From positions 7,068,001 to 7,132,000 of the forward strand of contig NZ_CP029191.1 in assembly GCF_008642335.1 (NCBI RefSeq): a stretch of 64,000 nt of DNA, written 5' to 3'. The stretch is from Streptomyces venezuelae (GTDB taxonomy: Bacteria; Actinomycetota; Actinomycetes; Streptomycetales; Streptomycetaceae). Each line of letters begins with the position of its first letter. Position 1 is the stretch's first letter. Shown here one piece after another: positions 60,658-64,000 of this stretch. The translations under genes and the position numbers were made by a program. The notes under the pieces were generated by a model. It saw only the letters and a list, made by a program, of their open reading frames with translations. It was not told the origin of the DNA and ran no database searches.

Positions 60658-62574
60658 ATGACCATTCTCGACACCATCAGGGGGCCACGGGATCTGAAGG
60701 GGCTCTCCGGGGCCGAGCTCGACGAACTGGCAGGGGAGATCAGGGAGTTCCTGGTGCACGCGGTCGCCAGGACGGGCGGCCATCTCGGCCCCAATCTGGG
60801 GGTGGTGGAGCTCTCCATCGCCCTGCACCGCGTCTTCGAGTCGCCGGTCGACCGGCTCGTGTGGGACACCGGCCACCAGAGCTACGTCCACAAACTGCTC
60901 ACCGGACGCCAGGACTTCTCCAAGCTCCGCGGCAAGGGCGGCCTCTCCGGCTACCCCTCGCGCGAGGAGTCCGAGCACGACATCGTCGAGAACAGCCACG
61001 CCTCGACGGCGCTGGGCTGGGCGGACGGCCTCGCCAAGGCGCGGCAGGTCCTCGGCGAGCGCGGCCACGTCGTCGCCGTCATCGGGGACGGCGCGCTGAC
61101 CGGCGGCATGGCCTGGGAGGCCCTGAACAACATCGCGGCCGCGAAGGACCGGCCGCTGATCATCGTCGTCAACGACAACGAACGCTCGTACGCACCCACC
61201 ATCGGCGGCCTCGCCAACCACCTCGCGACCCTGCGCACGACCGACGGCTACGAGCGCGTCCTTGCCTGGGGCAAGGACATCCTGCAGCGCACGCCCGTCG
61301 TCGGGCAGACGCTGTACGAGTCGCTGCACGGCGCCAAGAAGGGGTTCAAGGACGCGTTCGCGCCACAGGGCATGTTCGAGGATCTGGGGCTCAAGTACGT
61401 CGGGCCGATCGACGGGCACGACATCGGAGCCGTCGAGTCGGCCCTGCGCCGTGCCAAGCGCTTCCACGGCCCCGTACTCGTCCACTGCCTCACCGAGAAG
61501 GGCCGCGGCTACGAACCCGCGCTCGCCGACGAGGCGGACCGCTTCCACACCGTCGGCGTCATGGACCCGCTCACCTGCGAGCCGCTCGCGCCGTCCAACG
61601 GCCCGTCCTGGACCTCCGTGTTCGGGGACGAGATCGTCCGCATCGGCGCCGAGCGCGACGACGTCGTCGCCATCACCGCGGCCATGCTGGGCCCCGTCGG
61701 CCTGACGAAGTTCGCGGAGGCCTACCCCGACCGGGTCTGGGACGTCGGCATCGCCGAGCAGCACGCCGCCGTGTCCGCCGCCGGGCTCGCCACGGGCGGC
61801 CTGCACCCGGTCGTCGCCGTGTACGCCACGTTCCTCAACCGCGCCTTCGACCAGCTCCTGATGGATGTCGCGCTGCACCGGTGCGGGGTGACGTTCGTGC
61901 TCGACCGGGCCGGGGTCACCGGCGTCGACGGCGCCTCGCACAACGGCATGTGGGACATGTCGATCCTCCAGGTCGTGCCGGGGCTGCGGATCGCCGCGCC
62001 GCGCGACGCCGACCAACTGCGGGCCCAGCTGCGCGAAGCGGTCGCCGTCGACGACGCGCCGACGCTCCTGCGCTTCCCCAAGGAGTCGGTGGGGCCCGCG
62101 ATCCCGGCCGTGGACCGGATCGGCGGCATGGACGTGCTGTTCGGCGACGCGTCGGCGGACGCGGAGGTGCTGCTCGTCGCCGTCGGGGTGATGGCGCCGG
62201 TCTGTCTCCAGGCCGCCGAGCTGCTCCGGGAGCGCGGTCTGCGCTGCACCGTCGTCGACCCGCGCTGGGTCAAGCCCGTCGACCCCGAGCTGCCCGGCCT
62301 CGCCGCACGCCACCGCCTCGTCGCGGTCGTCGAGGACAACAGCCGTGCCTCCGGGGTCGGCGCGGCGGTCGCGCTCGCGCTCGGCGAGGCCGAAGTCGAC
62401 GTACCGGTGCGGCGGTTCGGCATCCCCGAGCAGTTCCTGGCGCACGCCAAGCGGGGCGAGGTCCTCGCCGACCTCGGGCTCACCCCCGTCGAGATCGCAG
62501 GACGCATCAGCGCCACGCTGACCGCCAAGGACGGCGCGCACCAGCAGGGCCCAGGCAAGGAGTACGACGTATGA
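60658..62574 (+). CDS. dxs: 1-Deoxy-D-xylulose-5-phosphate synthase
   Basis: A 638-residue thiamine-diphosphate enzyme that makes DXP from pyruvate and glyceraldehyde 3-phosphate, the entry to the MEP pathway. [18 protein letters not shown], the ThDP motif [16 protein letters not shown], the transketolase-type [19 protein letters not shown] and the C-terminal [14 protein letters not shown] are all present. GAGGGGG lies eight bases before the ATG. Being in the hopanoid cluster it is likely a second, pathway-linked Dxs that lifts IPP supply for hopanoids. It is coupled to the next gene by a four-base overlap. Confidence 0.95.
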   Translation: MTILDTIRGPRDLKGLSGAELDELAGEIREFLVHAVARTGGHLGPNLGVVELSIALHRVFESPVDRLVWDTGHQSYVHKLLTGRQDFSKLRGKGGLSGYPSREESEHDIVENSHASTALGWADGLAKARQVLGERGHVVAVIGDGALTGGMAWEALNNIAAAKDRPLIIVVNDNERSYAPTIGGLANHLATLRTTDGYERVLAWGKDILQRTPVVGQTLYESLHGAKKGFKDAFAPQGMFEDLGLKYVGPIDGHDIGAVESALRRAKRFHGPVLVHCLTEKGRGYEPALADEADRFHTVGVMDPLTCEPLAPSNGPSWTSVFGDEIVRIGAERDDVVAITAAMLGPVGLTKFAEAYPDRVWDVGIAEQHAAVSAAGLATGGLHPVVAVYATFLNRAFDQLLMDVALHRCGVTFVLDRAGVTGVDGASHNGMWDMSILQVVPGLRIAAPRDADQLRAQLREAVAVDDAPTLLRFPKESVGPAIPAVDRIGGMDVLFGDASADAEVLLVAVGVMAPVCLQAAELLRERGLRCTVVDPRWVKPVDPELPGLAARHRLVAVVEDNSRASGVGAAVALALGEAEVDVPVRRFGIPEQFLAHAKRGEVLADLGLTPVEIAGRISATLTAKDGAHQQGPGKEYDV

Positions 62575-63956
62575 CCAAGGAGTTCGACCTCGGCCGGCTT
62601 CTCGCCGAGCGGGGCGCCGAACGGTACGAACTGCACACCCGGCACCTCAACCACCAGCTGCCGCGCATGCTGCACACCATCGGCTTCGACAAGGTCTACG
62701 AACGGGCCGAGGGCGCGTACTTCTGGGACACGGACGGCAACGACTACCTCGACATGCTCGCGGGCTTCGGCGTCATGGGGCTCGGCCGGCACCACCCCGT
62801 CGTACGCAAGGCGCTCCACGACGTCCTCGACGCCTCGCTCGCCGACCTCACCCGCTTCGACTGCCAGCCCCTGCCCGGGCTGCTCGCCGAGCAACTGCTG
62901 AGGCACAGCCCGCACCTGGACCGCGTCTTCTTCGGCAACAGCGGCACCGAGGCGGTCGAGACGGCGCTGAAGTTCGCCCGCTACGCGACCGGGAAGCCAC
63001 GGGTGCTCTACTGCGCGCACGCCTTCCACGGGCTCACCACGGGCTCCCTCTCCGTCAACGGCGAGGACGGCTTCCGGGACGGCTTCGCGCCGCTGCTGCC
63101 CGACACCGCGGTCCCGCTCGGCGACCTGGACGCGCTCGCCCGGGAGCTGCAGAAGGGCGACGTCGCCGGGCTGATCGTCGAGCCCATCCAGGGCAAGGGC
63201 GTGCACGAGACCCCGCCCGGCTATCTGCGCGCCGCCCAGGAGCTGCTGCACCGACACAAGGCGCTGCTCATCGCCGACGAGGTGCAGACCGGCCTCGGCA
63301 GGACCGGTGACTTCTACGCCTACCAGCACGAGGAGGGCATCGAGCCCGACCTGGTCTGCGTCGCCAAGGCGCTGTCGGGCGGCTATGTGCCGGTCGGCGC
63401 GACGCTGGGCAAGGACTGGATCTTCAAGAAGGTCTACTCGTCGATGGACCGGGTGCTCGTGCACTCGGCGAGCTTCGGCTCCAACGCGCAGGCCATGGCG
63501 GCCGGGCTCGCCGTCCTGTCGGTCATCGAGGACGAGAAGGTCGTCGAGAACGCCCGGGTCACGGGCGAGCTCCTGAAGTCCCGGCTCGCCGCCCTCGTCG
63601 ACCGCTACGAGCTGCTGAGCGAGGTGCGCGGCCGCGGGCTGATGATCGGCATCGAGTTCGGACGCCCCAGGTCCCTCAAGCTGCGCGGCCGGTGGACGAT
63701 GCTGCAGGCGGCCCGCAAGGGGCTCTTCGCGCAGATGGTCGTCGTACCGCTGCTGCAGAAGCACCGCATCCTCACGCAGGTCTCCGGGGACCACCTGGAG
63801 GTCATCAAGCTGATCCCGCCGCTGACCGTGGGGGAGCGGGAGGTGGACCGCTTCGTGGACGCCTTCACCGCGGTGATGGAGGACGCGCACGGAGGCGGCG
63901 GACTGATGTGGGACTTCGGCAGGACGCTGGTGAAGCAGGCGGTCGCGAACAGGTAG
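62571..63956 (+). CDS. hpnO: HpnO-like aminotransferase (aminobacteriohopanetriol synthesis)
   Basis: A 461-residue class III PLP aminotransferase. It has [18 protein letters not shown] for the cofactor phosphate, [19 protein letters not shown] with the pyridine-binding Asp, and the PLP Lys266 in [11 protein letters not shown]. The family includes ornithine and acetylornithine aminotransferases. Its place behind hpnH and dxs argues for HpnO, which converts ribosylhopane to aminobacteriohopanetriol. AAGGAG precedes the ATG, which overlaps the dxs stop. The gene is complete; the window ends 44 bases later. Confidence 0.88.
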   Translation: MTKEFDLGRLLAERGAERYELHTRHLNHQLPRMLHTIGFDKVYERAEGAYFWDTDGNDYLDMLAGFGVMGLGRHHPVVRKALHDVLDASLADLTRFDCQPLPGLLAEQLLRHSPHLDRVFFGNSGTEAVETALKFARYATGKPRVLYCAHAFHGLTTGSLSVNGEDGFRDGFAPLLPDTAVPLGDLDALARELQKGDVAGLIVEPIQGKGVHETPPGYLRAAQELLHRHKALLIADEVQTGLGRTGDFYAYQHEEGIEPDLVCVAKALSGGYVPVGATLGKDWIFKKVYSSMDRVLVHSASFGSNAQAMAAGLAVLSVIEDEKVVENARVTGELLKSRLAALVDRYELLSEVRGRGLMIGIEFGRPRSLKLRGRWTMLQAARKGLFAQMVVVPLLQKHRILTQVSGDHLEVIKLIPPLTVGEREVDRFVDAFTAVMEDAHGGGGLMWDFGRTLVKQAVANR

Positions 63957-63957
63957 A

Positions 63958-63987
63958 CGAGAGGCGGTCCGTCGTTTTTGCCTCTCG
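63958..63987 (+). terminator. Hairpin after the HpnO-like gene
   Basis: CGAGAGGC (63958-63965) pairs with GCCTCTCG (63980-63987). Unusually the T-run (TTTTT) lies in the loop, not after the stem. Confidence 0.5.
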
Positions 63988-64000
63988 GGCAAGAAAGTTG

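Noticed and set aside
60597..63956. A 1119-residue protein ending in the aminotransferase
   Set aside because: The first two thirds are dxs read in the wrong frame. The aminotransferase has its own AAGGAG and ATG at 62571.
1..64000. Mobile elements, CRISPR arrays, tRNA/rRNA genes, large secondary-metabolite synthases
   Set aside because: I looked for transposase or integrase motifs, regular spacer-repeat patterns, tRNA-like cloverleaf ends and modular synthase domains and saw none.

Overview
The window is a piece of a high-GC actinomycete chromosome, almost certainly Streptomyces. The signs are strong G/C at third codon positions, frequent GTG and TTG starts, many genes with a TANNNT -10 box 6-10 bases before the start codon (leaderless mRNAs), an SsgA-like sporulation protein of SsgD type, a protein of the SCO6745 family, and a complete streptomycete-type hopanoid cluster. 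I see no mobile element, CRISPR array, tRNA or rRNA. The content looks like core chromosome rather than an island.

Layout. 1-6.4 kb: a GPP34 protein, SsgD-like SALP, a secreted BNR-repeat protein, YciI fused in frame to a cut-down GNAT domain, a flotillin/NfeD pair and endonuclease V. 6.5-19 kb: a long GapB-type GAPDH, then a fatty-acid degradation region (enoyl-reductase-like protein, CoA transferase/racemase, acyl-CoA dehydrogenase, thiolase, fused hydratase/3-hydroxyacyl-CoA dehydrogenase, a lipoprotein, a MerR regulator and a divergent acyl-CoA synthetase). 19-30 kb: an AnsP-like permease, a hydrolase, an MpaB/DUF2236 oxygenase, three secreted peptidases and a BCCT transporter. 30-43.4 kb: an uncharacterised protein, an ABC-F protein, Tex, a 32-aa small ORF, a SCO6745-family protein, a GlxA regulator with a DJ-1/PfpI partner, an enoyl-CoA hydratase, an HdeD-like membrane protein, an anti-sigma-type ATPase, Idi, a methyltransferase-GNAT fusion and a CDF metal exporter.

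43.5-51.9 kb is the most unusual part. galE lies divergent to a tightly coupled run: a large CDP-alcohol phosphotransferase fusion, a nucleotidyltransferase, an archaeal-type sn-glycerol-1-phosphate dehydrogenase, a second CDP-alcohol phosphotransferase-like protein that lacks the fourth Asp of the motif, a GT2 glycosyltransferase and a Wzm/Wzt (TagGH)-like ABC exporter. I read this as a route to an exported phospho-alcohol glycolipid or glycopolymer that may use sn-glycerol-1-phosphate. I know of no characterised product.

52.2-64 kb is the hopanoid operon: hpnC, hpnD, a coupled 37-aa small ORF, hpnE, a prenyl diphosphate synthase, shc, hpnG, hpnH, then after a strong hairpin dxs and an HpnO-like aminotransferase. 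Together they take MEP-pathway precursors through FPP, squalene and hopene to C35 aminobacteriohopanetriol. idi lies about 12 kb away.
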